Assembly (NCBI GenBank): GCA_018223035.1
Contig: JAAEZD010000002.1
Span: 347,292-411,291, forward strand
DNA from: Heliomarina sp018223035
GTDB taxonomy: Bacteria; Pseudomonadota; Alphaproteobacteria; Rhodobacterales; Rhodobacteraceae
Length of the DNA stretch: 64,000 nt
Reading direction: 5' to 3'
A model generated the notes under the pieces. The model was not told the origin of the DNA and made no database searches. It worked only from the letters and a program-made list of their open reading frames with translations. A program made the translations under genes and the position numbers. Positions 43,418 through 53,594 of the stretch are shown here, piece after piece (within the stretch, counting starts at the first letter, position 1; each line of letters starts with the position of its first letter).

Positions 43418-44357
43418 CGAAAGCCCCCATGCGTTTCGCACCCCAGAGATAGAATCCCATGATCACGATGGGCACCACAGCGAAAGCAGCGGCGAGAGGT
43501 ATGTTACCGGCAATCCCCTGATGCTGGTAAACCGCCTGCCCGATGAAAAGACGCGATGTGCCAATGATTTGCGGGATGATGTAATCGCCAAGTGTGAGCG
43601 AAAACGTGAAAATCGATCCGGCGACAACACCCGGCAACGCCAGCGGGAAGAGGACATGGCGAAACGTCTGACCGGGACGCGCGCCAAGATCGCCAGACGC
43701 CTCGAGCATCGACGTCGGCACCCGTTCAAGCGCCGCCTGAATCGGCAGGATCATGAAGGGCATCCAGACATAGACGAAGACGATAAAGGTGCCCGTCACG
43801 CTGACCGACAAAGAATTTCCACCGACGACGGGGAGCGACAGGTAAGCATCCAATAGCCAGTTAAGGTGCAGGCCTTCCAGCGCCCAAGTCAGGATGCCTT
43901 CCTTGGCAAGGATCAGCTTCCACGCGTAGATTTTCACGAGATAGCTGGACCAAAGCGGCATCATGATCCCGAGGTAGAAAACCGCCCTCCAGCGTCCCTT
44001 TGCGTAGCGCGCGGCGTAGAACGCAATTGGGAAGGCTATGATCGCCGAGGCGACCGTGGTGCAGGCCGCCATCAGGACAGTCCGCAAGATGATGTCGAAG
44101 TTCGCCGGGGTAAAAAGTTCTGCATAGGTGCGAAGCGTGAATTCGTAATTGATCATCCCGGTGAAGTGATCAATCGAAAAAAAGCTCTGCAAGAGAAGGG
44201 CAAATAGCGAGCCGAGGTAAATGATGCCGAGCCACAGGACCGGGGGCAAAAGCAGCAGGAACAGCAGCAGGGATGGGTGCCGCCAGAGCGTGTCGGAAAG
44301 CCGCGCCCCCAGCCCTTCGTTCCGGGACTGCACCAAGCTGGCGTCGGTCTGCGCCAT
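43407..44357 (-). CDS. Polyamine-type ABC transporter permease (PotB/YdcU-like)
   Basis: Permease of 316 residues: first helix SLLLFLLLLPPVLWLGIIYL, six segments in all, and coupling motif MLEASGDLGARPGQTFRHVL (about 215-235). The ATG at 44357 lies 2 bases after the stop of the ATPase gene; an earlier in-frame codon at 44402 would run into that gene. N-terminal 30 residues are polar, as in YdcU/PotB proteins. Confidence 0.9.
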   Translation of the reverse strand: MAQTDASLVQSRNEGLGARLSDTLWRHPSLLLFLLLLPPVLWLGIIYLGSLFALLLQSFFSIDHFTGMINYEFTLRTYAELFTPANFDIILRTVLMAACTTVASAIIAFPIAFYAARYAKGRWRAVFYLGIMMPLWSSYLVKIYAWKLILAKEGILTWALEGLHLNWLLDAYLSLPVVGGNSLSVSVTGTFIVFVYVWMPFMILPIQAALERVPTSMLEASGDLGARPGQTFRHVLFPLALPGVVAGSIFTFSLTLGDYIIPQIIGTSRLFIGQAVYQHQGIAGNIPLAAAFAVVPIVIMGFYLWGAKRMGAFDAL

Positions 44358-44359
44358 GC

Positions 44360-45346
44360 TCACGCTCCGGCCCGCATCAGGTGCAGGTCGTCTTCGGCCC
44401 ATGTCAGCGCAACTGTATCGCCCTTGGCGGGTCGCGGCGCATCCTGTGGTAGCAATGCTGTCAGCCGCGTCCCTTCGGCCTCAAAACTGACACGCGTGGT
44501 CAGCCCCAGAAAGCTGAGCCCGGTGACCTGCGCGCTCAACGGCCCGTTCTCTGCCAGTTTCAGACGTTCAGGACGGATCGCGGCCGGACGCGACTGACCG
44601 GTCAAACGTGCAACTAGGTCTGCGGGCAACACGTTGGAAGAGCCGACGAAATCCGCGACGAAAGGCACGTCAGGACGAAAATAAATGTCTTCTGGCACGC
44701 CGACCTGAATGATCTTGCCATCATTGAAGACTGCCACCCGGTCCGCCATCGACAGGGCCTCGCCCTGATCGTGGGTGACGAAAACGAAAGTGATGCCAAG
44801 CTGGCGTTGAAGGCCCTTCAGTTCTTCCTGCATCTGCTCGCGCAGCTTCAGATCAAGCGCACCGAGCGGTTCATCCAGCAAAAGCACACGCGGTTTGTTC
44901 ACCAAGGCCCGGGCCAGCGCGACGCGCTGACGCTGACCGCCGGAAAGCTCTGACGGTTTGCGCGCGCCGTATCCGCCAAGCCGCACCATCTCCAGCGCTT
45001 CATCGGCGGCCTTGTGGCGTTGCTTCTTACCTTGCCCCGCGATCATCAGCCCGTAGGCCACGTTGTCTCGCACGTTCAGATGCGGGAAAAGCGCGTAGTC
45101 TTGGAAAACCGTATTCACATGCCGCTTGTATGGCGGCAGATCGGCGACCTGTTCGCCAAAAATGCGGATGTCGCCTCCGGTCGGTCGTTCAAACCCGGCA
45201 ATCAGGCGCAGGCAGGTGGTCTTGCCCGACCCCGAAGGGCCCAGCATCGCAAAGAACTCACCTTCTTCGATGGCAAGGCTGACGCCATCCACTGCCCGAA
45301 CCGCGCCGAAATGGCGCGACACGTGGTCGAAAACTACGGCTGACAT
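44360..45346 (-). CDS. Polyamine-type ABC transporter ATP-binding protein (PotA-like)
   Basis: ATPase of 328 residues. Walker A GPSGSGKTT, Q-loop FQDYALFPHL, signature LSGGQRQRVALARA, Walker B LLLDEPLGALD, H-loop FVTHDQGEAL and a C-terminal TOBE domain. It lies 64 bases after the binding-protein gene and 2 bases before the first permease. Confidence 0.92.
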   Translation of the reverse strand: MSAVVFDHVSRHFGAVRAVDGVSLAIEEGEFFAMLGPSGSGKTTCLRLIAGFERPTGGDIRIFGEQVADLPPYKRHVNTVFQDYALFPHLNVRDNVAYGLMIAGQGKKQRHKAADEALEMVRLGGYGARKPSELSGGQRQRVALARALVNKPRVLLLDEPLGALDLKLREQMQEELKGLQRQLGITFVFVTHDQGEALSMADRVAVFNDGKIIQVGVPEDIYFRPDVPFVADFVGSSNVLPADLVARLTGQSRPAAIRPERLKLAENGPLSAQVTGLSFLGLTTRVSFEAEGTRLTALLPQDAPRPAKGDTVALTWAEDDLHLMRAGA

Positions 45347-45410
45347 GGGAAACTTCCGGTTTTGGCCCGTGCCGCCAGTAACTTGGCGACACAGGCTGGG
45401 TTTCAGGGGA

Positions 45411-46567
45411 TCAGCGGCCGCCGATCACGCCGATGTAATCCGATACCCAACGGTAATAGGGCACGCATTCGTCTTGGCTTTCGCATTGCGCAACAGGCGT
45501 TTTCCAGAATTTGATCTGGTCAAACTGGGCAAGACCGTTGGCATCGCAGCCCTCTTGCGTCTGCATACACGCCCGTCCGTACAGGCGGCCGGCACCGAAG
45601 GGACAGCGCCGAACCAGACCGAAAGGTCGGATTGCAGGTTCGAGCTGAGCTGATGTTCCATCCACTTGTAGGCACAGTTTGGATGCTCGGCATCCGCATG
45701 CAGCATGGTGGTGTCGGCCCAGCCAGTTGCGCCTTCTTCCGGGATAACCGAGGCGACTTTCACGTCATCGGCCTGAAGCAGGTTCACCTGGAACGGCCAA
45801 GAGCCCGAAGCGACCATGCCCTCGTTCTTGAAGTCGTCGATCTGGATGAAGGCGTCATGCCAGTAGCGGCTGACCAGTTCGCGCTGCTGGCGCAGCAGGT
45901 CAAGCGCGGCATTATACTGGTCCTGCGTCAACTCGTAGGGATCTTTGATGCCCAGATCAGGCTGATGGTACATCAGGTAGTTGGCCGCATCAGCAATGTG
46001 TATCGGGCCGTCATAGGCCTGAACGCGCCCCGCATTTGACTGACCGTCCGAAAGGGTGGTTTCCTCAAAGACCACGCTCCACGACGTCGGCGCTTCGGCG
46101 AAGGCTTCGGTGTTGTACATCAGCACATTGGGCCCCCACATGTAGGGCGTGCCGTAGTGCACACCATCGACCGTGTGCCAAGGCGCGTCCTTCAGGCGAT
46201 CATCCACCGCGTCCCATGACGGGATCAGGTCGATGTTGATCGGCTGGACCCGCTTGCCCGCGATCATCCGCAGCGACGCGTCGCCGGACGCAGTCACCAA
46301 GTCGAAGCCGCCTTCATTCATCAGGGCGACCATTTCGTCCGAGGTATTGGCCGTCTTGACCGAGACCATACAGCCGGTTTCTTCCTCAAACTTAGTGACC
46401 CAGTCAAAAGCGGGATCGGTTTCGCCCCGCTCGATGTAACCGGCCCATGCGACGATAGAGAGCTCTCCCTCGCCTTCTCCGATTTCCGTCATCTGCGCCA
46501 GCGAACCGGTGGCAACCGAGGCGGCGGTAATGGAACTCACCACGGCGGTGATGAATGTCTGCTTCAT
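45411..46567 (-). pseudogene. Polyamine-type ABC transporter binding protein, frameshifted near the C-terminus
   Basis: PotD/YdcS-type periplasmic binding protein with a Sec signal (about 1-24). The body (IVAWAGYIERGETDPAFDWV, MWGPNVLMYNTEAF, SYWPFQVN-like SGSWPFQVNLLQADDV) is normal up to FGAVPSVPAACTDG; beyond it the frame drifts into arginine-rich sequence, whereas the -1 frame continues as ACMQTQEGCDANGLAQFDQI and ends YRWVSDYIGVIGGR with TGA at 45411-45413. The lesion is at the CCC of 45572-45574 (GGG on the coding strand), consistent with one lost G. The span of 1157 bases plus one is divisible by three. Either a sequencing error or a real lesion; otherwise first gene of the transporter operon. 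Confidence 0.85.
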
Positions 46568-46800
46568 TGCGATCTCCCTGTGGGCAGGCCGCGCGACCTC
46601 ATGGACCGCCCATCGAGAACCGGTCCGGCGCCGCCGGATACCCAAGATTTTGATTAGTAAAGCCCGGTCCGTTCACCGGCTCGCAGTCCGAAATCCCACC
46701 CGGGAAGATCAGCCGCATCTCGACCATATGAAGCGGTTGCTGCGTTCGCAAATTCATAAATCAGATAACAGCATTCGGAAAATCCGATAGCTCGCCCACG

Positions 46801-47715
46801 TCAAAGTCGCAGGTGTCGGCCAGATTGCCCCATCCGCGCAAGAGAGATGAAATCGCGCACGGCCTGCGACAAGGGCAGGCCCCGCCGCCAAACAACACCG
46901 ACCTGAACGATCGGCAGGGCGCCCGACACATCGCGACTTTCGATCCGGTCACCATCGAGCGACCACGGCCTGTAAACCAGATCAGGCAAAAGCGCGACAC
47001 CCGCCCCCGTGGCGACAAGGCTCCGCACCGCCTCGACGCTACGCGTGCGAAATGCGATCTGCGGACGCCGCCCGAATGCCGACAAAAGCTTTACCGCTTC
47101 TTCTTCCATTTCATCGACATTCAGCATGATCAACGGCTCGCGCGCCACGTCGTCCAGCCCGATGCTCTCGCGCCCGGCAAGACGATGGCCAAGCGGCAGC
47201 CAGAGCCGGAAAGACGATACATCGAGGATTTCGGATTGCAGCGCCATCCGGTCACGCAGGTTCGAGATCACCATGACCGCCACGTCCAGTTCACCCCCGA
47301 TAAGCAGATGTTCAAGATACTCGCCGGAATCCTCAAGCGCCGAGACATTCACCACGGGGTTCATGCGCCGGTAGCGCGAAAGGAGATCGGACATGACATA
47401 GCCCGCCATTAGGGATGTCACGCCGATGTTGAGCCGTCCGGAGGTCGTCCCAGGTGGCCTTCGAAACGCGCCCTGCGCGCGCGAAACATCCGACAGGATC
47501 TTGGTCGCATGGCGCAGAAACTGGTGACCGCTGTGGGTAATATTGAGCCCGCGCGCATGACGCTCGAAGAGGTTCACGCCAAGATCGGCCTCGAGGTTTT
47601 TCAAAGCCTCGGTAACAGAGGACTGGGATATGGAAAGCGTTTGCGCGGCACCTATGACCGATCCACTCTCGGCAACCGCTACAAAATACCGCAACTGCTT
47701 GAGTGTAAACGACAT
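46801..47715 (-). CDS. LysR family transcriptional regulator
   Basis: LysR-type regulator of 304 residues: helix-turn-helix QLRYFVAVAESGSVIGAAQTL and SQSSVTEALKNLEADLG, then an effector domain (about 95-295) like CbbR/CynR types. ATG at 47715 fits the family start; an upstream codon at 47814 would add 33 foreign residues. It lies upstream of the polyamine-type ABC operon on the same strand (233 bases) and is divergent from the Orn/Lys/Arg decarboxylase, so it may control either. Confidence 0.88.
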   Translation of the reverse strand: MSFTLKQLRYFVAVAESGSVIGAAQTLSISQSSVTEALKNLEADLGVNLFERHARGLNITHSGHQFLRHATKILSDVSRAQGAFRRPPGTTSGRLNIGVTSLMAGYVMSDLLSRYRRMNPVVNVSALEDSGEYLEHLLIGGELDVAVMVISNLRDRMALQSEILDVSSFRLWLPLGHRLAGRESIGLDDVAREPLIMLNVDEMEEEAVKLLSAFGRRPQIAFRTRSVEAVRSLVATGAGVALLPDLVYRPWSLDGDRIESRDVSGALPIVQVGVVWRRGLPLSQAVRDFISLARMGQSGRHLRL

Positions 47716-48341
47716 CCCGGTCCGCCCCTGTTCGTTTCTAATATTGGTAAACCGCGCAATTGATACCGGCAAGACAAACGCAAGGTCAGACAGCCGGCAA
47801 GGCTCAGAAGCCAATATGCCGCGCTTTTCGATGCATGAAGTTCGATACGGCCCAAGATTTGGCGCTTGCGCCAGATAAGCGCGGAGAGTTCAGGCTTTAT
47901 CCGCCTGAAAAACAGTAGCGGCAATTCTTCGAGAACCTCAAAGGATCAATCTAACAAAAAGTCATTCCGCCCCGCGCAATCTCAACTCGCTCGAGAATTT
48001 ACTGACCGTTCTGGGAGAGCAATCTGGCAAGGCGAGTGGAAGCTTTTGGTTCACTGCGTGAGCGCGCGATTGCTGCGCAGTGACGCCCAAAGCCCCACGG
48101 TCAAAGATGTCGGCAGAAATTAACCCTCGCACAAGCGTGGCGGATCGCGTCCCAAAACCGTCCTTTTGGCCGCGTTACAGGCCCCTTTGCAGCACGTTCA
48201 AGGGCAAGTGGCTGCATTCCAGAAGGCAAGAAGAACTTGCGAGGTACGGTGTGATTTTCCGATAACCTTTCACAGCCTTGACGTTGTCTTTCCCGGCGTT
48301 GAGAACATGTAAGGATCAAAGGCCGCCTTAAGGACAGACCG
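47716..48341. other. Intergenic region upstream of the decarboxylase
   Basis: 626 bases between the divergent LysR and decarboxylase genes. No gene is convincing. It is less GC-rich than its surroundings and long enough for promoters of both genes and a 5' leader; no riboswitch-like fold was recognised. Confidence 0.5.
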
Positions 48342-50627
48342 ATGAAGTTTTGCTTTCCCATAGTTATCATTGACGAGGATTTCCGCTCCGAGAATACATC
48401 GGGTTTCGGAATTCGAGCGCTCGCACAGGCCATTGAAAAGGAAGGCTTCGAGGTGCTCGGCGCAACAAGCTACGGCGACCTGTCGCAATTTGCACAGCAG
48501 CAGAGCCGTGCATCTGCCTTTGTCCTCTCCATCGACGATGAAGAGTTCAGCCCCGGTCCCGATCTCGACCCGGCCGTTCTGAACCTACGCAATTTTATCG
48601 AGGAGGTTCGCGCCAAGAACGAAGATGTCCCGATCTATATCTATGGCGAGACCAAGACATCGCGGCATCTGCCGAACGATGTCCTTCGAGAGCTGCACGG
48701 CTTTATCCATGCTTTCGAGGACACGCCCGAATTTGTTGCCCGGCATATCATCCGTGAAGCGAAAAACTACCTTGAATACATCCAGCCGCCGTTCTTCAAG
48801 GCGCTGCTGGATTATGCCGAGGACGGCTCCTACTCTTGGCACTGTCCGGGGCATTCGGGTGGCGTGGCCTTCCTCAAATCGCCGATCGGGCAGATGTATC
48901 ACCAGTTCTACGGTGAAAACATGCTCCGCGCCGATGTCTGCAACTCGGTCGAGGAACTGGGCCAGCTACTGGATCACAACGGAGCCATCGGCGCGTCCGA
49001 GCGCAATGCGGCCCGGATTTTCAACGCCGATCACTGCTTCTTCGTGACGAACGGCACCTCGACTTCAAACAAGATGGTCTGGCACCACAATGTCGCGCCT
49101 GGCGATGTGGTGCTCGTGGACCGCAATTGTCACAAATCGATCCTGCATTCGATCATCATGACGGGCGCGATCCCGATTTTCCTCAAGCCCACGCGCAACC
49201 ATTGGGGCATCATCGGGCCGATCCAGAAGTCCGAATTCGAACCCGAGGCGATCAAGGCCAAAATCCGGGCCAACCCGCTGCTGGACGGCATCGACCCCGA
49301 CACGGTAAAGCCACGCATCCTGACCCTGACGCAATCAACCTATGACGGCGTGCTTTACAACACCGAGGTGGTGAAAGAACTGCTCGACGGCTACGTCGAC
49401 ACGCTGCATTTCGACGAGGCCTGGCTGCCGCACGCGGCCTTCCACCCGTTCTACGGCACCTATCACGCCATGGGTCGCAAACGGGAGCGCACGAAGCACT
49501 CGGTGACCTACGCCACGCAATCGGTCCACAAGCTTCTGGCCGGGATCAGCCAGGCCAGCCACGTGCTCGTGCAGGATGCGGAAGAAGCAAAGCTCGACCG
49601 GCATCTGTTCAACGAATCCTATCTCATGCACACCTCGACGAGCCCGCAGTATTCGATCATCGCAAGCTGCGATGTCGCTGCGGCAATGATGGAACCGCCG
49701 GGAGGCACCGCGCTGGTCGAAGAGAGCCTTGCAGAGGCGCTCGATTTCCGGCGCGCGATGCGAGAGGTCGATGCGGAATATGGCAATGACTGGTGGTTTC
49801 AGGTCTGGGGACCCGACACGCTGGCCGAAACCGGCATCGGACGTGCCAAGGATTGGGAGCTGAAGAAAACCGACAGCGAGGCCGTCGAAAGCTCGGGAGA
49901 AGATGCTTGGCACGGTTTTGGCGACATGGCCCGCAACTTCAACATGCTGGACCCGATCAAGGCGACGATCATCACGCCTGGGTTGAACATCGACGGCAAG
50001 TTCGAGGAAACCGGCATTCCGGCCTCCATCGTGTCGAAGTACCTGACGGAACATGGCGTCGTCGTCGAAAAGACCGGTCTCTACAGTTTCTTCATCATGT
50101 TCACGATCGGGATCACGAAAGGCCGCTGGAATACGCTTCTCGCCGCGCTTCAGCAGTGCAAGGACGATTACGACCGGAACCAGCCGCTCTGGCGCGTCAT
50201 GCCGGAATTCTGCGCCAAGCAGCCGCGGTACGAACACATGGGCCTCAACGACCTTTCCCAGCACGTCCATCGTCTCTACACGAAATACGACGTCGCACGG
50301 CTGTCGACCGAGATCTACGTCGGCGACCACCAGCCGGCGATGTCGCCACTGGATGCGTTTTCCCAGATCGCCCGCAGAAAAACCGAAAGGGTCGCGATCG
50401 ACGATCTGGAAGGCCGTGTAACGACAAGCCTGATTACCCCCTACCCGCCCGGCATTCCTCTTCTTGTCCCGGGCGAGATCTTCAGCAAGGAAATCGTCAA
50501 CTACCTTCGCTTCAACCGCGAATTCGCCCGCGAATGCCCCGGTTTTGAAACAGACATACACGGGCTGGTTCAGGAAACTGCGGAAAATGGCGAAGTCAGA
50601 TATTTCGCAGATTGTGTCGCTGAGTAA
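48342..50627 (+). CDS. Orn/Lys/Arg decarboxylase, large PLP-dependent (inducible type)
   Basis: Fold type I basic amino acid decarboxylase of 761 residues. N-terminal CheY-like wing domain (about 1-130), PLP core with WHCPGHSGG, TNGTSTSNKM, the cofactor aspartate Asp358 in HFDEAW and Schiff-base Lys397 in TQSVHKLLAG, then the C-terminal domain. Length matches AdiA/LdcI/SpeC enzymes that form decamers or dimers and make agmatine, cadaverine or putrescine. Which amino acid is used cannot be decided by eye. AAGGAC-type bases lie ahead of the ATG. It is divergent from the LysR gene and stands next to a polyamine importer. Confidence 0.92.
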   Translation: MKFCFPIVIIDEDFRSENTSGFGIRALAQAIEKEGFEVLGATSYGDLSQFAQQQSRASAFVLSIDDEEFSPGPDLDPAVLNLRNFIEEVRAKNEDVPIYIYGETKTSRHLPNDVLRELHGFIHAFEDTPEFVARHIIREAKNYLEYIQPPFFKALLDYAEDGSYSWHCPGHSGGVAFLKSPIGQMYHQFYGENMLRADVCNSVEELGQLLDHNGAIGASERNAARIFNADHCFFVTNGTSTSNKMVWHHNVAPGDVVLVDRNCHKSILHSIIMTGAIPIFLKPTRNHWGIIGPIQKSEFEPEAIKAKIRANPLLDGIDPDTVKPRILTLTQSTYDGVLYNTEVVKELLDGYVDTLHFDEAWLPHAAFHPFYGTYHAMGRKRERTKHSVTYATQSVHKLLAGISQASHVLVQDAEEAKLDRHLFNESYLMHTSTSPQYSIIASCDVAAAMMEPPGGTALVEESLAEALDFRRAMREVDAEYGNDWWFQVWGPDTLAETGIGRAKDWELKKTDSEAVESSGEDAWHGFGDMARNFNMLDPIKATIITPGLNIDGKFEETGIPASIVSKYLTEHGVVVEKTGLYSFFIMFTIGITKGRWNTLLAALQQCKDDYDRNQPLWRVMPEFCAKQPRYEHMGLNDLSQHVHRLYTKYDVARLSTEIYVGDHQPAMSPLDAFSQIARRKTERVAIDDLEGRVTTSLITPYPPGIPLLVPGEIFSKEIVNYLRFNREFARECPGFETDIHGLVQETAENGEVRYFADCVAE

Positions 50628-50655
50628 CGACGGAACAGGTCGGTAGGTCAAGGCC

Positions 50656-50678
50656 GCCTCGGAAGTAGTGTCCGAGGC
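50656..50678 (+). terminator. Hairpin after decarboxylase gene
   Basis: GCCTCGGA and TCCGAGGC form a perfect 8-bp stem around AGTAGTG, 29 bases after the stop, followed by TTCCTG. Weak T-run, so a moderate terminator. Confidence 0.6.
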
Positions 50679-51108
50679 TTCCTGCCCTGCTCAGGAACTC
50701 CCATATTCTCGCGCAAAGGCACAGCTTCAGGCCGCGTAGAAGTGCCTTCGCGAACGCGGCTCTTGAACAATCCTACAAAGCTTGGACGTCCCTTTCTATT
50801 TCCCATCATTGCACCGCTGCCCTTCCAAAAGGTCGGAAACCGGACCTTCGCTGAGAGAGCGCCTTGGCTCTGCCGAGTCTGACGAAGCGGAAATTCGTCG
50901 AACTTGGGGAGGGGGCTTTTCGCTGCACTGCGGTACGTGCGCGCCAACCTGTCACGGATCGCCTCGGGCATTCCTAGGAACTCACGGCTCGCATGTCGCG
51001 TTTGGTAAACGAACGGCAGAGCCGGTCGAGCCTCTCTCGAAGCGCTCGGCAAAACCCAATCACTTACGCCAGCTGCCAAGCAGCCGCGAGCTTGTAAGGA
51101 GCCCTCAG
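50679..51108. other. Intergenic region without a recognised gene
   Basis: 430 bases between the decarboxylase terminator and the SDR gene. A minus-strand open frame covers most of it but has arginine/proline-rich, non-family sequence and no clear start site. AAGGAG at 51096-51101 belongs to the SDR gene. Confidence 0.4.
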
Positions 51109-51924
51109 ATGACAGACCATATCGACGACCTGATGCCGCCCGCGGAGTACATTACGGATGCCTACAAGGGCGCGGAGAAGCTCAAGGGCAAGCGCGCCCT
51201 GATCACCGGTGGCGATAGCGGCATCGGTCGTGCAGTCGCGCTTCATATGGCCCGCGAAGGCGCCAAGGTCGCTATTCTATATCACACAGACAAGGACAGC
51301 GCCGAAGAGACGCGCGTGGGCATCGAAAACGAAGGCGCGGAGGCACTCGTTTTGCAAGGCGACACCGCTGACAGCGCCAGCTGCACCGCAGCGGTGGAGG
51401 CCGTCGCGAAGCAATGGGGCGGCATAGATGTGTTGGTAAATAACGCAGGCATGCAGAAGCCATATGACACGCAAGCGGAGATCAGCGACGCCGACTGGCA
51501 GAAGCACTTTGGCGTCAACATGCACGGAATTTTCTATACCACACGCGCTGCGCTCGACCATATGAGCGAGGGCGGTAGCATCATCAACACCACCTCCGTC
51601 AATGCCTATGTCGGCAACGACGCGCTGGTGCCCTACACCGCCACCAAGGGCGCCATCGTCAGCTACACGCGTGCACTGGCGCTGGAATTGCTCGACCGTG
51701 GCATTCGGGTCAACCAGGTCGCGCCCGGGCCAGTGGTCACCGAGATCCAACTGGTCTTCAAGGATTTCGACAAGGAAATGCTCAGGAGCATGTCGTCCCC
51801 CATGGGCCGGATGGGCCAGCCGCGCGAACTGGGCCCTGCCTACGTATTTCTCGCCTGCCAGGACAGCAGCTTTATCACCGGCCAGACGATCCACGTGAAC
51901 GGTGGGATGATCACCAATGGCTGA
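51109..51924 (+). CDS. SDR family oxidoreductase (YghA/YhdF-like)
   Basis: Short-chain dehydrogenase of 271 residues with the N-terminal extension (DLMPPAEYITDAYKGAEKL) of the YghA/glucose-1-dehydrogenase-like group. TGGDSGIG loop near 34, NNAG near 112, catalytic Ser in INTTSVNAY and YTATK near 177, and a C-terminal FITGQTIHVNGG. ATG at 51109 follows AAGGAG by 7 bases. Its stop overlaps the next gene by 8 bases. Possible sugar or osmostress role, but substrate unknown. Confidence 0.9.
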   Translation: MTDHIDDLMPPAEYITDAYKGAEKLKGKRALITGGDSGIGRAVALHMAREGAKVAILYHTDKDSAEETRVGIENEGAEALVLQGDTADSASCTAAVEAVAKQWGGIDVLVNNAGMQKPYDTQAEISDADWQKHFGVNMHGIFYTTRAALDHMSEGGSIINTTSVNAYVGNDALVPYTATKGAIVSYTRALALELLDRGIRVNQVAPGPVVTEIQLVFKDFDKEMLRSMSSPMGRMGQPRELGPAYVFLACQDSSFITGQTIHVNGGMITNG

Positions 51925-53136
51925 CCTCGGGTCCGCCTGGGCGGACCGGGAAGGCCACCGCTCCTGGTTGCACGCCGAGGGCCGCCGCCTTCTCGACCAC
52001 TACCGCCGCGCGCGGGTTCCGGCTGGGTTTGCAACGCTCGGCAACGACGGCACCGTGGTGGACGAGACGCGAAATCCATTATCACGGCACGCATGGTGCA
52101 TTGCTACGCGCTGGCGAGCCTTATGGGGGTGCCGGGCGCGGCCCCTTTGGCCGATCATGGGCTCGAAGCATTGCTCGACGGACCCCTTCGCGATGCCGGT
52201 CGTGGCGGCTGGTTCGCCGATGCCAGCGGCCCCTCGCGGAAACAGGCGTATCTTCACGCTTTCGTCGCGCTGGCCGGTGCCTCCGCGACCATGGCCGGAC
52301 GACCGCGCGGCGATGAGCTGATGTGCGCCGCAATTGACACGTTCGATACTCACTTCTGGATCGCGGGCGAAGATGTGTTGCGCCCGAGCTTCGCGGCCGA
52401 CTGGTCGGACCCCGAAGCCTATCGCGGTGCCAATTGCTGCATGCATGGAACGGAAGCCTGCCTCGCCCTAGCCGATGCAACAGGCGAGGAGCGCTGGCTG
52501 GATAGGGCACTATCGATGGCGCGGCGCTTCGGCCACGACATCCCGGCAGCGCATGACAGCCGCCTGCCCGAACATTTCGATGCGGACTGGACGCTGCTTC
52601 CCGATTACGACGCCGATCACCAGGCGGACGATAGGCGGCCATGGGGACTGACGCCGGGGCATTTTGCGGAATGGGGCGGCCTGCTTCTCAAGGTTGAAGC
52701 AGCCTGTCTAGCGCGCGACCGCCATGCGCCGGAGTGGCTGCTGTCACAGGCCACAGCGCTGTTCGACAAGGCAATGGCGCAGGGTTGGGCGCCGGACGGC
52801 AAGCCCGGCATGGTCTATACCATCGGCTGGTGCGGCGAGATCTCGGTTCCGAACCGGGCGTATTGGGTTCAGGCTGAAACCGCGAACACGGCGTTGATGC
52901 TGCATCGACGAACAGGCGAAGACCGGTTCGAGGCGACCTACCGTATGATCTGGGATTATATCGCCGAAACGTTGATCGACCGCGAAATCGGAGGGTGGCG
53001 GCACGAAGTGGATGCCGATGGGCACCTGAGCGTCGCCGTCTATCCGACGCGCGAAGACCTCTACCACGATTTCCAGGCAACGGTGACGCCACTGATCCCG
53101 GTGTCTGCTTCCGTTGCGGGAGGACTTCTGGCGTGA
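51917..53136 (+). pseudogene. N-acylglucosamine 2-epimerase (AGE) family protein, frameshifted
   Basis: AGE-family (alpha/alpha)6-barrel isomerase, expected length about 406 residues. The first part, MADLGSAWADREGHRSWLHA to GNDGTVVDE, reads from 51917; the rest, KSIITARMVHCYALASLMG onward, is in another frame and runs to 53136 with barrel motifs (CCMHGTEACLAL, HFAEWGGLLLKVEAACL, GWCGEISVPNRAYW). The switch is at about 52061-52066, where one base seems missing; 1220 plus one is divisible by three. Family members epimerise or isomerise aldoses (mannose, sulfoquinovose, GlcNAc). It overlaps the SDR stop by 8 bases, so the two are coupled. Confidence 0.83.
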
Positions 53137-53594
53137 GCGCCGCATGGCATGACGCGGGGGTAGCGGATGATCGCGTTCGGTCGGATTTTTGCACTGTGAT
53201 TGTGCCGCGGTTTCCATTGTCGGGCCATTCGTAGCGCAATCCAGTTCGTGCAATACTGCCTCCAGGCATCGCATTCCTAAGCTCAAGGATTTGTAAATAG
53301 AGACAAACTCTATTCCTCATTAAGCGAGGCTTTGTCAGGCGGGCGGTAGTCAAAGCGTTCTAAAGAAAGTCCCTTCCGCCCGTTCTACCGCCATCCACTA
53401 ATCGAAGTGTTGCACACTGCACTTATGGCGGATTTGGCGACCTTACGATGCAACTTCGGCTCAGAAGGCGAAAATCCCCTTCGGGTCCGTAAACTACTCA
53501 TGGGCTACTATTGCCGCTCCGTCTCCGAGATTGGCAATGAAACGGGAAGACATAACGCGGCTCGTTGCACGCAAGCCGGCCGTACACTTACCCG
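53137..53594. other. Intergenic region without a recognised gene
   Basis: 458 bases between the AGE-family gene and the convergent SDR. Composition becomes more AT-rich around 53280-53340 (GTAAATAGAGACAAACTCTA). No gene, RNA or repeat was recognised. Confidence 0.4.

Noticed and set aside
49335..50651. 438-codon minus-strand open frame
   Set aside because: Antisense to the Orn/Lys/Arg decarboxylase.
50648..51079. 143-codon minus-strand open frame between decarboxylase and SDR
   Set aside because: No recognisable domain, Arg/Pro-rich composition and overlap with a probable terminator hairpin; not enough to call a gene.
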